From positions 120,632 to 184,631 of the forward strand of contig KB912069.1 in NCBI GenBank assembly GCA_000383735.1: a stretch of 64,000 nt of DNA, given 5' to 3'. Numbering within the stretch: position 1 is the first letter of the stretch; each line of letters begins with the position of its first letter. A program made the position numbers and the translations under genes. This DNA is from Verrucomicrobia bacterium SCGC AAA164-M04 (GTDB lineage Bacteria > Verrucomicrobiota > Verrucomicrobiae > Verrucomicrobiales > Akkermansiaceae). The notes beneath the pieces are model-generated. The model was not told the DNA's origin. It did not search any database and saw only the letters and a program-made list of their open reading frames with translations. This document shows positions 27,283 to 38,400 of this stretch, one piece after another.

Positions 27283-29040
27283 TTACATCCGCTCGGGGAC
27301 TGGAATCGCTAACAACTCTAAACCATCCTTTAGGACTCGCGAAGTCAGATCGCAAAGAATTAAACGGCTTTCGCGAGTCTTCCCTTCAGATTTAAGAACC
27401 GGGCATGCCTCAAAGAAGGAATGAAAAGCCCGTGCTAGCTCCAAAAGATAAGTCGCCAGCAAGTTGGGACGATAATCTTCAACAACTTGGTGAACCTGGT
27501 CACTGTAACGAGTTAACATCCGAACCAGATGAATTTCAGCTTTTTCAGTCAGCTCTAGATTGCCTCCCTTTAATTCAACTTTCCCGTCGAGCTTCCGGAA
27601 AATCGAACGTGACCGAACGTAACTGTAAAGAAGGTAAGGCGCGGTATCTCCTTCAAGCGCAACCATCTTATCAAGATCGAACACGTAGTCCGACATTCGA
27701 TGATGAGAGAGCTCGGTGAACTTTACTGAATTCACGCCTATCAACTCCGCAAGAGCGGCCTTTTCCTCAGCGGTTTCAAGGTGGCTTTTTTCGTCCACCA
27801 CGATTTGTGCAGCTTTCACAGCGTCATTTAAAACATCTTCGAGCTGCGGCAAATCACCAGCACGGGTCTTCAACGGCTTACCGTCTTTTCCAAGGATAGT
27901 ACCGAAGGCAACATGAACCAGATTGACCTCTTCGTAACCTAGGCGGTTTGAAGTATCAAATAGCTGAGAAAAATGGCCTCCTTGCCGGAAGTCAACGACA
28001 TACCAAATATGATCAGCATTCCACTCCTTCACACGATGTTGGACCGTCGCGATATCGGTTGTCGCGTAGTTGAACGCTCCGTCACTCTTCCTGATCATCA
28101 TCGGGAAATCCTGCCACTCACCATCGCGATTGATCTTGAAAGGATCATGCTTTGGCTTTCCTGCCTCATTTGAAAAAATGCAGATCGCTCCATCACTTTC
28201 ACGAGCCAAATCATCCGCGATAAGCTGCTCAACCAAGGGAGCCAAAGCATCATTGTAAGAACTCTCGCCCATCCAATGGTCAAAACTCACATCAAGCCGA
28301 TCATAAATCTGATTAAGTCCCTTCCGAGAAAGCGCCAGACAACGTTCCCAAATCGCCTTATTCTCAGGATCACCCTGCTGAAGCTTTACCAACTCCGCAC
28401 GGCACTCTTCTTTCGTCCCTTCATCGTCCTTGGAAGCATCCGAAGCCGTCCGATAAAGCCGGAGTAATTCCTGCAAGGGTTCGGTCTCCAACCTCTCTTC
28501 ATCAACCCCTTTTTTCCAAGCCCAAGTTACCATTCCAAACTGGGTCCCCCAGTCCCCAATGTGATTATCCTTAATGACCTTATGACCAATCTTTGTGGCC
28601 ACTCGTGAGAGACATTCGCCAATAATGGTCGAGCGAATATGCCCAACGTGCATGGGCTTCGCCACATTGGGCGCCGAAAAATCGACGACAATAGTTTGCG
28701 GTGCTTTAACTTGCGAAACAGACAAATCGTCGGACTCCCACTGCGCTCGTGCCAAATCAGCCCACGCCTCTGCCTTCAAGGTGAAATTCAAAAAACCCGG
28801 ACCGGCGATCGAAATCTCGCAAAGATCCTCTGCCGCGATCCGGCCCAATAAGTCTTCGGCAAACTCACGCGGATTCTTTCCAAGCCCCTTCGCCAACATC
28901 ATGGCAATGTTACTCTGGAAGTCACCAAAACGAAGATCCGCGGCTTTAGTCACTTGGACTCGGGCGGGATCGGGAACTTCTACTTCGAGAGACTCGAGGG
29001 CGATGAGAACTTTCTCACGGAGAATTTCGGGAATGGTCAT
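27283..29040 (-). CDS. argS: Arginyl-tRNA synthetase
   Basis: A 585-residue class I aminoacyl-tRNA synthetase. The start at 29040 (M-T-I-P-E-I-L) is chosen because the upstream extension to 29073 overlaps ptsN and has no family similarity. The N-terminal Arg-tRNA-specific domain (about 1-105) is followed by the 'HVGHIRST' signature near residue 125, then the catalytic Rossmann domain. The C-terminal anticodon-binding helical domain starts around residue 455 ('YLLYSYVRSRSIFR'). A canonical KMSK loop is not evident, as in many ArgRS enzymes. It lies 10 bases after ptsN and abuts proB, so the three genes are probably one transcript. Confidence 0.95.
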   Translation of the reverse strand: MTIPEILREKVLIALESLEVEVPDPARVQVTKAADLRFGDFQSNIAMMLAKGLGKNPREFAEDLLGRIAAEDLCEISIAGPGFLNFTLKAEAWADLARAQWESDDLSVSQVKAPQTIVVDFSAPNVAKPMHVGHIRSTIIGECLSRVATKIGHKVIKDNHIGDWGTQFGMVTWAWKKGVDEERLETEPLQELLRLYRTASDASKDDEGTKEECRAELVKLQQGDPENKAIWERCLALSRKGLNQIYDRLDVSFDHWMGESSYNDALAPLVEQLIADDLARESDGAICIFSNEAGKPKHDPFKINRDGEWQDFPMMIRKSDGAFNYATTDIATVQHRVKEWNADHIWYVVDFRQGGHFSQLFDTSNRLGYEEVNLVHVAFGTILGKDGKPLKTRAGDLPQLEDVLNDAVKAAQIVVDEKSHLETAEEKAALAELIGVNSVKFTELSHHRMSDYVFDLDKMVALEGDTAPYLLYSYVRSRSIFRKLDGKVELKGGNLELTEKAEIHLVRMLTRYSDQVHQVVEDYRPNLLATYLLELARAFHSFFEACPVLKSEGKTRESRLILCDLTSRVLKDGLELLAIPVPERM

Positions 29041-29050
29041 ATCTAAAAGT

Positions 29051-29518
29051 TTAGGAGGTAACAGCCGAGTCAAAGATCTGGCAAATTTCCTCGGCCGTCG
29101 TCGCTTCTATTAGTGCCTTGCGTCGATCTGCCTTATGGAAAAACCGGGCTAGCTCAGCGAGCAGTTGGAGATGCCGAGCACCCTGTTCCTCGGGAACCAG
29201 CATCAGGAAGATCAGATTAGAAGGGACATTGTCCGGACAATCGAAATCGATACCTTCAAGAGAGCGTCCAAAGACGACGAGGGTCTCCTTCAGCCCTTTT
29301 ACTTTGGCATGAGGGATAGCCACCCCGGAACCCAGTCCAGTGCTAATATGAGACTCGCGCTCAAGAACCGCGTTGCCCACGCAGTAGCAATCACCGGAAG
29401 AAACCTTCCCGATTTTAGAGAGGTGACCGATCATCTCAAGTACTACCTCCTCATGATCAGTCTCGGTAAGTTCCAGAATAATCGACTCGGAAGTAAGCAA
29501 TTTATGAAGTGCTGACAT
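29051..29518 (-). CDS. ptsN: PTS EIIA-type regulatory protein (PtsN-like)
   Basis: A 155-residue EIIA(Fru/Ntr) domain protein. The phosphorylatable His is H70 in 'SGVAIPHAKV', and the surrounding 'LVVFGRSLEGIDFDCPD' and 'FLMLVPEEQGARHLQLLAELA' blocks fit the PtsN/EIIANtr family. In other bacteria these proteins relay phosphorylation state to nitrogen, potassium or stress regulation rather than transporting sugar. No PTS permease is adjacent, in favour of a regulatory role. It is the first gene of the ptsN-argS-proB run. Confidence 0.85.
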   Translation of the reverse strand: MSALHKLLTSESIILELTETDHEEVVLEMIGHLSKIGKVSSGDCYCVGNAVLERESHISTGLGSGVAIPHAKVKGLKETLVVFGRSLEGIDFDCPDNVPSNLIFLMLVPEEQGARHLQLLAELARFFHKADRRKALIEATTAEEICQIFDSAVTS

Positions 29519-29589
29519 AATAACGATTCCTATAGGGACGGACCCCGTGGGACGACCGTGCTAATGGAGCCATCCTAAAGAAACAAGGG

Positions 29590-29627
29590 CAAATCCGATT
29601 GAGACCCACCAAGGGATTGCGGATTTG
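29590..29627. other. 8-bp inverted repeat in the divergent ptsN-truA intergenic region
   Basis: CAAATCCG and CGGATTTG form a perfect 8-bp stem with a 22-base loop, roughly midway between the divergent starts of ptsN and truA. It could be an operator or an RNA structure in either leader; there is no T run. Function is unknown. Confidence 0.35.
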
Positions 29628-29722
29628 GAGTTGCGGGGACTTCACAACCAGCCACACCTCGACTATCTTTCTTTCGCAGTTCAATCCGCAAGGGCGGTTT
29701 GAGCCAACATCACAGGCCACTT

Positions 29723-30469
29723 ATGCTTCTCAAACTCACCATCGCTTACGACGGCACCCGCTTTGGTGGGTGGCAGATCCAACCCAATGCCGACACGATT
29801 CAAGAGCGCATCGAAGGAGCTCTAGGGGAAGTAGCCAAAGAAAAGATCCGTCTACATGGCTCCGGACGGACCGATGCCGGGGTTCACGCGCTTGGACAGG
29901 TGGCACATTTTGATGCGCCAGATCACCTGACTATGAACCCCTTTAATTGGGTCCCAGCGCTCAATACAAAGCTCCCTCCCGAAATCCGAATCATGGAGTG
30001 CGAAGAGGCTCCTGATGACTTCCATGCCCGTTTCTCGGCCCGCTTAAAGACTTATACCTATCGACTTTGCCTCTCCCCCATTCTCCCCCCCTTCCTCGCA
30101 AAACGCGCCTGGCATCTCCCGAGACAACTCAATCCGGTCGATCTCGAGGAGGCCCTGTCATTTTACCAAGGGACCCATGATTTTCGCGCTTTTGCTGCAA
30201 ACCGCGGTAACGAAACGGAAGAAACAGACTATGTCCGCGAAATCGCGCGCGCTGATTTCGAGCAAATCAATGAAGGTTACTTAATCACCTTCACTGGGAA
30301 TGGCTTCCTTTATAAAATGGTCCGTCTCCTTACTGGAGGAGCAGTGCAAGCCGCACAAGGTTACCTTCGGCAAGACGATCTTCATAAGCTAGTCAACTTA
30401 CCAAGTGGCAAAAAATCGCCCCTTTGCGCACCACCCGATGGACTCACCTTACTCTCGGTTGATTACTAA
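29723..30469 (+). CDS. truA: tRNA pseudouridine(38-40) synthase
   Basis: The 248-residue product starts at the ATG at 29723, giving M-L-L-K-L-T-I-A-Y-D-G, the standard TruA opening; an in-frame TTG at 29699 is rejected. The catalytic Asp is D51 in 'GSGRTDAGVHA'. 'RFSARLKTYTYRL' and 'FTGNGFLYKMVRLLTGG' are further family motifs. TruA isomerises uridines 38-40 in the tRNA anticodon arm. It is followed after 58 bases by a membrane protein gene and then a glycosyltransferase. Confidence 0.95.
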   Translation: MLLKLTIAYDGTRFGGWQIQPNADTIQERIEGALGEVAKEKIRLHGSGRTDAGVHALGQVAHFDAPDHLTMNPFNWVPALNTKLPPEIRIMECEEAPDDFHARFSARLKTYTYRLCLSPILPPFLAKRAWHLPRQLNPVDLEEALSFYQGTHDFRAFAANRGNETEETDYVREIARADFEQINEGYLITFTGNGFLYKMVRLLTGGAVQAAQGYLRQDDLHKLVNLPSGKKSPLCAPPDGLTLLSVDY

Positions 30470-30527
30470 CTGAGAACTGAAACGATAACCTTGCCACCAC
30501 TGCTCCCATCAGCGAGATTAGCACTGC

Positions 30528-31151
30528 GTGAAAGAAGCACCTGAAAAAACTTGGAAACAAGCGCTCGTTTCGACGGCTCTCGTTCTCGCCGGTTCTTTTG
30601 CGATCCTTTTTCCAGCGTGGTTGCCTGACAAACCAAATCTCCCCACTGAAGAAGGTATAGTCGAGGGCCTGCAACTGGTTCTCCTCCTAACAACTTCAGC
30701 CTTCTGGTTTGGAGCGGCCCATCCGGCAGGGAAAGTTGGACCATTCTACCAAATCATGGGTGCCGTCACACTTAGCTCCGCCCTCGGAGAAGGAGATGAT
30801 TTGATCGAACGCACTACCCACTTCGCGGTCGAATGGTTTTTTATCCCACTTGGGATTTACGCGCTTATCAAATTTAAAAACCATCGAAAACACCTCGGCG
30901 AATTCATCAATGAATTTGTATCACGGCCAGCTGCGGGGTTCTTCGCCTCTGCCTTCATGCTCATCTTTGTGCTCGCTCGTTTTCTAGGCACCTCCCTACT
31001 CTGGAAAGCATCCCTCGGAGAAAACTATCACCCCGATGTCCCTCAAACCGTCGAGGCCTATCTTGAGCTCCTTGCAAGCTACCTGCTTCTCATCGGAACT
31101 ATCGGATTGTGCCTTGCTCCACGATCGCACGACCCTACCGAGCTCGATTAG
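30528..31151 (+). CDS. Polytopic membrane protein of unknown function
   Basis: A 207-residue protein with five or six hydrophobic segments and few charged residues outside the loops. It starts at GTG (30528); no better start is evident. Conserved-looking acidic residues sit in 'LSSALGEGDDLIERTTHF', between two helices, and could form a functional site. I do not recognise the family. The stop codon is followed directly by the ATG of the glycosyltransferase gene (TAGATG), so the two are probably translated together. This makes a role in envelope glycolipid metabolism a reasonable guess. Confidence 0.55.
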   Translation: MKEAPEKTWKQALVSTALVLAGSFAILFPAWLPDKPNLPTEEGIVEGLQLVLLLTTSAFWFGAAHPAGKVGPFYQIMGAVTLSSALGEGDDLIERTTHFAVEWFFIPLGIYALIKFKNHRKHLGEFINEFVSRPAAGFFASAFMLIFVLARFLGTSLLWKASLGENYHPDVPQTVEAYLELLASYLLLIGTIGLCLAPRSHDPTELD

Positions 31152-32189
31152 ATGGAAGTTCCTCAGCTCATTCTCGGGAACTCGAACAAACGCTTTTCTG
31201 GCGTCACTTCGACAATGCTCCAAACGCTTCCAGAAGTCCAAAAACTCATGCCGCTTGCCGTCATGGGCCACCACCACCTTCCATCCGGCACTCCGACCAT
31301 TCGATTCTGGGAGCTCGTTTCACTCAGAGACAAAACCCGAATTTTTCACGCTCGCCGGAACGATGAAATGATTCAGGCTCTTGCCGCCCGCAAACTTGGC
31401 GCGAAAATTAAAATCATTTTCACCTCGACCGCTCAACGCCACCACACCCGATTCACCCGCTGGTTAATATCGCAGATGGACGGTATCATCACGACGTGTT
31501 CGGCTGCGAATTCCTACCTAGAAACTCCTGCTAATATCGTGATCCCGCATGGTATCGATTTAGAACGCTACCAACCTCCGGTCGACAAAGAAAAAGCCTG
31601 GAAATCCCTCGGGTTCCCAGGTGATTTTGGAATTGGAATCTTTGGCCGCGTCCGCCCCTCCAAAGGAATTGATGTCCTCGTTGATACCGCCATTCACGTG
31701 CTCAAAAAAAATTCTAACCCCACCGTCATCATCGTTGGAGAAACCACCCCGAAGTTTTGTGATTACCAAAACCGACTTCAGGCGAAAATTGAGAGAGCCG
31801 GACTTTCCAAAAGGATCATTTTTCATGGGAAACAGCCCAGCACCGCGCTGCCTGGTCTTTTTCAAGGGATGTCAATTGTCGCAGCTCTCTCTCGAAACGA
31901 AGGATTCGGCCTGACCGTCCCAGAGGCTATGGCAAGTGGCTGCGCGGTCTTAGCATCACACGCAGGAGCCTGGCAGGACATAATCACCGACGGACTTCAC
32001 GGTTTTACGGTTCCTGTCGATGATCTAAAAGCAACTCAAGCAAGCCTAGAAAAACTCCTCGATGCAGATCTCGAAAAAATGGGAAGCGCTGGACGGGAGC
32101 ACGTGGAAATGCACTACACGATTCAGCGCGAAGCTAAATCTTTGGTGAATTTCTATCAGGAAATTCTCCACAAAGAGAGCAGTGATTAG
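31152..32189 (+). CDS. GT4-family glycosyltransferase, similar to LPS core mannosyltransferase LpcC
   Basis: A 345-residue GT-B glycosyltransferase. The N-terminus 'LILGNSNKRFSGVTSTM' and the mid region 'IPHGIDLERYQPP...FGIGIFGRVRPSKGIDVLV' resemble LpcC/LpsB-type LPS core mannosyl- or glycosyltransferases. The donor-binding motif E-G-F-G-L-T-V-P-E is at about residues 251-259. No signal peptide or membrane helix is present, so it acts on the cytoplasmic face. Together with waaA and kdsD elsewhere in the window it fits LPS inner-core assembly, but donor and acceptor cannot be read from sequence. It abuts the upstream membrane protein gene. Confidence 0.75.
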   Translation: MEVPQLILGNSNKRFSGVTSTMLQTLPEVQKLMPLAVMGHHHLPSGTPTIRFWELVSLRDKTRIFHARRNDEMIQALAARKLGAKIKIIFTSTAQRHHTRFTRWLISQMDGIITTCSAANSYLETPANIVIPHGIDLERYQPPVDKEKAWKSLGFPGDFGIGIFGRVRPSKGIDVLVDTAIHVLKKNSNPTVIIVGETTPKFCDYQNRLQAKIERAGLSKRIIFHGKQPSTALPGLFQGMSIVAALSRNEGFGLTVPEAMASGCAVLASHAGAWQDIITDGLHGFTVPVDDLKATQASLEKLLDADLEKMGSAGREHVEMHYTIQREAKSLVNFYQEILHKESSD

Positions 32190-32487
32190 ATTGTAGCTTT
32201 ATTTCGTAGATCACCCGCACGCTCCTGTAAGACCCACAAGTGAAAATCCTTCAGTTCGGGTCGCCGGAAAAATTGCTAAGACGTCAAAGAAGGAGGATCC
32301 ACGCTAGGAATTTTCATAAGTTCCTAATCTCTTTTTTCAGAATAATTAACCCTTGGCTAAATCTGGGTTGTGGTTGCCTTTTTATAAGAATACCTAGAAC
32401 CGTTCTTTAGCTCTTGAAAAAATGCGCATGTATGGACAATCACTAGTCCTCCCGACATTTCGGCAGCGATCCTACCCAGAACAACTT
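32190..32487. other. 298-base intergenic region upstream of the second giant LTD protein
   Basis: The region is AT-rich toward its 3' half and contains a weak inverted repeat around AGGAA...TTCCT (about 32307-32326). I see no convincing promoter pair, RNA gene or ORF. Confidence 0.4.
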
Positions 32488-35400
32488 ATGAAGGTTTTCA
32501 AGCAGCTCTTTATCAGCCTCATTTTGCTGACACCTATGGCTCACGCTGAACAAATTGTTTTTAGTGAAGTCATGTATCATCCTCCAGCTGGAGGTCATGA
32601 ATTCATCGAGGTCCAGAATCTTACTGCCACCCCGTTTGACATCGCACAGTGGGAATTAAGCGAGGGCGCGTCATTTACCTTTCCAGATTTCGCCTCAGGG
32701 CCCGCACTTGATTCTTTTTTGAAAGCCTTCGAACGCATCATTCTCTGCGACACCGATCCCGCAACCTTCCGGGCTGTTTACAATGTCCCAAATTCAATTC
32801 GCGTTTTCGGTCCTTGGTCCGGAAGCCTGAGTAACGGAGGCGAGCGCGTGACCCTCGCAGATAAAAATGGAACCATCCGCTGCAGCTTCCGATATGAAGA
32901 CCGGTATCCTTGGCCATTGGCACCGGATGGCGCCGGTCACAGCCTCATTCTTGGAGATGACAGCTTCGCTATCGACGACTACCAGGTTTGGACTTCTGCG
33001 CCTCCAACTCCTGGATTCTCGACCCCACTGAGCGCCGAAGAGCCTTTTCCCAACCCTGAAGTTAATCTCAGCATCGGAATCCCCTTCGTGAACTACGGAG
33101 ACACCTGGGATTTTAATGACCAAAACCTCGATCTCGGCTCCGACTGGGACCTTCCCAATTACACGTTCTCCCATGCTGGATGGACCCGCGAAAACGATGC
33201 CGACAACGACGGCGGACTCTATGGTTTTGAAAATTCGACTTTGCCCGCGCCCGGGATTCAAACACCACTCCTCAACAGCAGCGACGGAGACAACCACATC
33301 ACCTACTATTTCAGGAAAGAATTCACCTATAATGGTCCCACCGCAGGGGCTAATATCACGATTGATTCCATCACCGATGATGGAGTCTTTTTCTATCTAA
33401 ATGGAGTTCCTCTTGGTGGAGTCGGAACGACCGCAGATGCTGGCTGGAAAACTACCGCAACCCGGACTGTCGGAAATGCCTCGGAAGAACTTGCGGTTGT
33501 TACAAACAACGGCTCTGCACTTGTTGATGGAAGCAACATCCTCAGCGCCGAGGTCCATCAAACAAATTCCGGAAGCTCCGATTGCGTTTTTGGTGCTCGA
33601 TTGAGTATTTCCGCTCCCTCAAACCCTAGCCTACTCATCAACGAAGTCCTCCCGACTGCCGACGGCTTCGTGGAAATCTATAACCCAGGCGCTTCAGCCA
33701 TCAACCTCTCCGGATGGTATCTCAGTGACTCCCCGGGAAGCCTGACTCGGTATCAGATCCCTGCCGGTCAGATTATTCCTCCTTCAGGGCTTTTCGCAAT
33801 CAGCTACGCCACCACAGGTCTCGCAGTTGGTGGGGATGCCGTAGTCTATCTTACCGAGCCTGACGAAACAACCATCGCAAATGCGATTGATGCCGCCATC
33901 CCCCTCGACGGCCGATCTCTCGGACGGAAAGGCGACGGATCATCCTCTTGGTTCCTCTTTTCACAACCCAGCGAAAATGCACCCAATGCCAGCAGCTCAT
34001 CAGACCTCAGTTTGAAAATCAATGAAGCCGCTTTTAACCAAGATGGAACCACCACTTGGATTGAACTCTACAACCCGGCTTCCGCTGCCATTAGCGCGGC
34101 AGGTCTTTTCTTAGCGAGCTCTCCAGATTTTTCCGACAAGATCTCTCTTTCCGGCAGTATTGCCGCGAACGGATTTTTTTCAATTAGCGAAGCCTTCACC
34201 GCTAGTGGAGAAGAGATCACCTTATTTCTTATTAGCGGGAGTGAAACGATCATCGATGCGGTCGCCATCCCATTTAAATCACCGCGCAACTATGCAGCGG
34301 CTTATCCCGATGGCTCTGGCGAATTCTACGCCAGTACACTTGGAACTAAGGGCTCACCTAACAATCCGAATCGAGTAAGTTCAATCATCATCAACGAACT
34401 CATGGTCGATCCACCTAGCGAGCATCGCGATGGCGAATTTATTGAACTCTTCAACAAATCGGGATCAACCATCGATCTTTCTGGATGGCGTTTCACTGAC
34501 GGCGTCGACTTCACCTTTCCTGTCGGAACCTCACTGCCTCCCAGGAGCTATCTCGTCATCCCTGCCAACGAGGACTACACCAACTACCCGAACAGCGTTG
34601 GACAATTTTCTGGTTCCCTCGCCAATAGCGGCGAACTCCTTCGTCTTGTGGATTCATGGGACAACCTAGTTGACGAAGTGTACTACCATACCGGTGGCGA
34701 TTGGCCGGAGCTGGCCGGAGGTCAAGGCAGCAGTCTCGAACTGCGCCATCCCGACATGGACAACTCCAAAGCAAGCGCCTGGACCGCGTCCGACGAAAGC
34801 GACAAATCAACTTTTCAAGAATTCACGATCGCTGAACAATACCAAGAAATCACCCGCCGCGGAGGAGCTTCAGACTATAAAGAACTGCACCTTCAAGCAG
34901 TTGGAGACACCCATATCGCGATGAGAAATCTTTCTCTCTCCCGAAATGGAGGTGGCAACATTCTTCCAGGAGGAGGCCTCGCCTTAGCAAGAAACGGGTC
35001 TGCCAATGACGGGTGGCTGTGTCAGGGAACCCACCACGCCAGCAAAATCACCAACGACGAATTCCACCTCATCTCTAGTGGCCACGGAGATGTGAAAGCG
35101 AACCGCTGTGAAATAGATGTCACGAGCATTCAGGACAACAATAACCTAAACTTTACCTTCGAGGCCCGCTGGATCTCAGGGAAGCCCACCTTAAATGTGC
35201 AAACTTGGGATCGTTCCTTCGGAGGTACAATTCACCTCAACGTCCCTAAAAACCTAGGAACACCCGGCACAGCCAATCCCAGAATATTAGACAACCCAGC
35301 CCCAACGATTTCAGGCCTCATTCACAGCCCTCCTATCCCAAGATCAAGTGACCCTGTTCGCGTCACCGTCGAAGCTCAGAATGCCGATACCGTTAATTTA

Positions 35401-38400
35401 CGACACCGTCTCGATACTACTGCAGGAAACGGAACATGGAACAGCAGCCCAATGTTTGATGATGGCATCAGCGGCGGTGACGAGATTGCAAATGATGGCA
35501 TCCATACCGCTACCCTGACTAATTATCAAAGCGACAACTCCATTGTGCAGTTTTACGCTCAAGCCACTTCAGCCGGCGGAACGTCTATTCAGCCCGCCCT
35601 CGCTCCCGAAAAGCCCGCGATGTGGGTCGTAGATAATTCCAATCACCCGACCGATCTTCGGCTCCAGCGCTTTATCATCTCGGCCCGCGACCGTTCTGCT
35701 TCCGGCGGCACAGGAGACTCTGCAACGTTCGACTACGACTTTCCCAAACTTTCCAACCAATATTTCAACGCCACTTTCATCAGCAACGAAAAAGATATCA
35801 TCTACAACTGCGAGATGCGTAAGAGCGGAAGTCCATGGACTCGATCGGGAAGCGCTGACTTTTCACGTATGAAGTGGAAACCACCCGGCGACCGAAAGTT
35901 CCGGGGCTACACTAAGCGAGCTGTCGACAACGATGCAGGCGGCGGACGAGCTTACCATAATCGGATCATTCGATACTGGCTCTATCTCCTAGGTCACGCT
36001 GCCAACGAGAACGAATTTGTTCGCGTTATCATCAACGGCGGAAGTGCTTCACTGAGGGAAGACGTAGAACCCAATGCCAACGATTTTCTGAAACGCAATT
36101 GGGAAGATGGCCACAAAGGCGAACTCTATCGTATTGACGATGAATGGTGGTTTGACGACGGCTGGGGCCGCCAAAACCGCAACGCCACTTGGGAATATAA
36201 AAACACCACCGAACCTGAACGTTATTCCTCTGAATGGATCAAGCGTTCTCGCGAAACTGAACACGACTACTCTTCCTTCATCAGCTGGACCAGAATGGTT
36301 GGTAGAAATGACTTCACTCGTGAAGAAATGGAAAGAACCGCCGATATCGATATGATGGCTGCCAACGCAGTAGTTCGTGGTTGGTGTGACGACTGGGACA
36401 CCCTCACTCGGAATCGTGGTAAAAACGGATACTTCCTACGTCGAGTCACCGACGGCAAATGGATGCTAATTCAATGGGACTCAGACCTAACCTTCGGTAG
36501 CTCCAATGCAGACTTCATTGGTAACCTCTCCGGTGTTCGTAACTTTTTTGAAAAGCCCTACATCAAGCAAAGGGTGAATCATTACCTCAACGAAATGGTC
36601 CAAAAATACACCGCTAACTCAACCCGACTTGCCGCTTGGTTTCGTTGTGAGGAAGATGCTTCCACCTCCTACTCGAGTAACGAATCAACCTATAATTCTT
36701 GGAATCAAAATCGCCTTTCTAAAGCTAATTCTACGATTGGTAGCGCTCTTAACACCGACTTCAATGTCACCTCTGGAAACGGCTCTTCCCTCTCCACCTC
36801 TAACGATACGGTTTCACTACAAGGCAGAAGTGGCGCAGATGTTTTTGCAATCCGTGTAACCGGGCAACCTTGGGTTAACTACCAATTTACTAATACAACA
36901 GCTTGGACCCTAAGCGGGATTCAACTGCGGCAGGGCGCCAATGTTCTTGAGGTCCAATCGGTCGACCAAGAAGGTAACGTCAGTGGCACCGAGAACTTCA
37001 CCGTAAACAAAGGTGGTAACGCTGCACCCGTTCTAGTTCTCGATGCCGATCCTGGATCGTTCCGCATCCCAATCAATACCACTTTCGAGGTAGATGGAGA
37101 CGAGAGCTATGACCCCGAGGGAACTAGCCTCGATTTCTCATTCCAACTCCCAGCAGGATTGAGCATCAGCAACCCAACTCCATCCAGCGCTTCCATGATC
37201 TTTCAGGACCCCGGACATTACCCATTAACAATTAAGGCAACCGACCAGAACGGAAAAACGACCCAAGTGGTTCGAGAAATCGTCGCTTACGCCAACAGCG
37301 GATGGGATCCATTTAACCAAGAAACCCTGCAGAAAATTTGGACTACAGAAGATCTTACAATCAAGGATGGAACCGCACCTTCTTCTTCTTACAGCTTTGA
37401 TGAAACGCCAAATCGTCTCGCCGTTAAGTTAGAAACAAACCCAGCCAAACCGCTAAAGCTAAACTCGCCAAATCACCCTCGAATGTGGCGGAAAACCCCG
37501 GCAGGCGTATGGTCCTTTGCTTCCGAAATAACTCTAACATCCGTGCAGCAGGGTGATTTTTACACTGGCATCATCGTGGATGGGGAAGAAAACGGCTCAC
37601 CTGTGCGTTTCACGGTTGGCATGGAAGACGGTGATTTGCTGCGTGCCAAAAAGATCACAACCTCAAGCACAACGGTTCTTGGCTCAATCGGTTGGACAGG
37701 AAAAGACGCGGTTGTAAGGATCTTTAAAAAATCTACAGGAATCGATCTACAGTATCGCAACGAGCCTGGTGTCTGGGAAACTCTCGGAAGTTCCTCTGGA
37801 AATATCACCACCTCGCAAGCCGGAATTTTTGCGTCCACCGATACCCCGCAGGCCCTCCGCGTGGAATTCGATGACTCTCTCCTCGTAGACCCAAGTATCA
37901 GTAGCCCAACTCTCGAAAATCTCAGGATTACCGAGATCATGTATCATCCGATTGGAGGCTCGCCCGACGAATTTATCGAAATTCAAAATACCGGCTCGAC
38001 GCCGCTCGCTCTTGATGGTGCTTCCTTTGATGACACCCAACCCTTCGCCGCCTTTAGCTTTGCAGACGTCACGTTGGCTCCGGGACAATATGCAGTAATC
38101 GTTTCTGACGAATCAGTATTTCGTGCTCGCTACGGAAATCACATTCCCATCGTAGGAAGCTGGGCTTCTGGTGCGCTCTCAAACGGTGGCGAAACGATCG
38201 AACTACGGGATCCATTCGGCAACACCATTCACAATTTTTCATACGACGACAATGCTCCTTGGCCCCTTGCTGCGGATGGCACCGGCCCATCCTTGGAAGT
38301 CATTGATACGGAGGGAAATTATAATGACCCGCTGAATTGGCGTGCCTCTGCATATACCGGGGGAAGCCCCGGATTTTCCAAAGCCACCGATCAAGATGGC

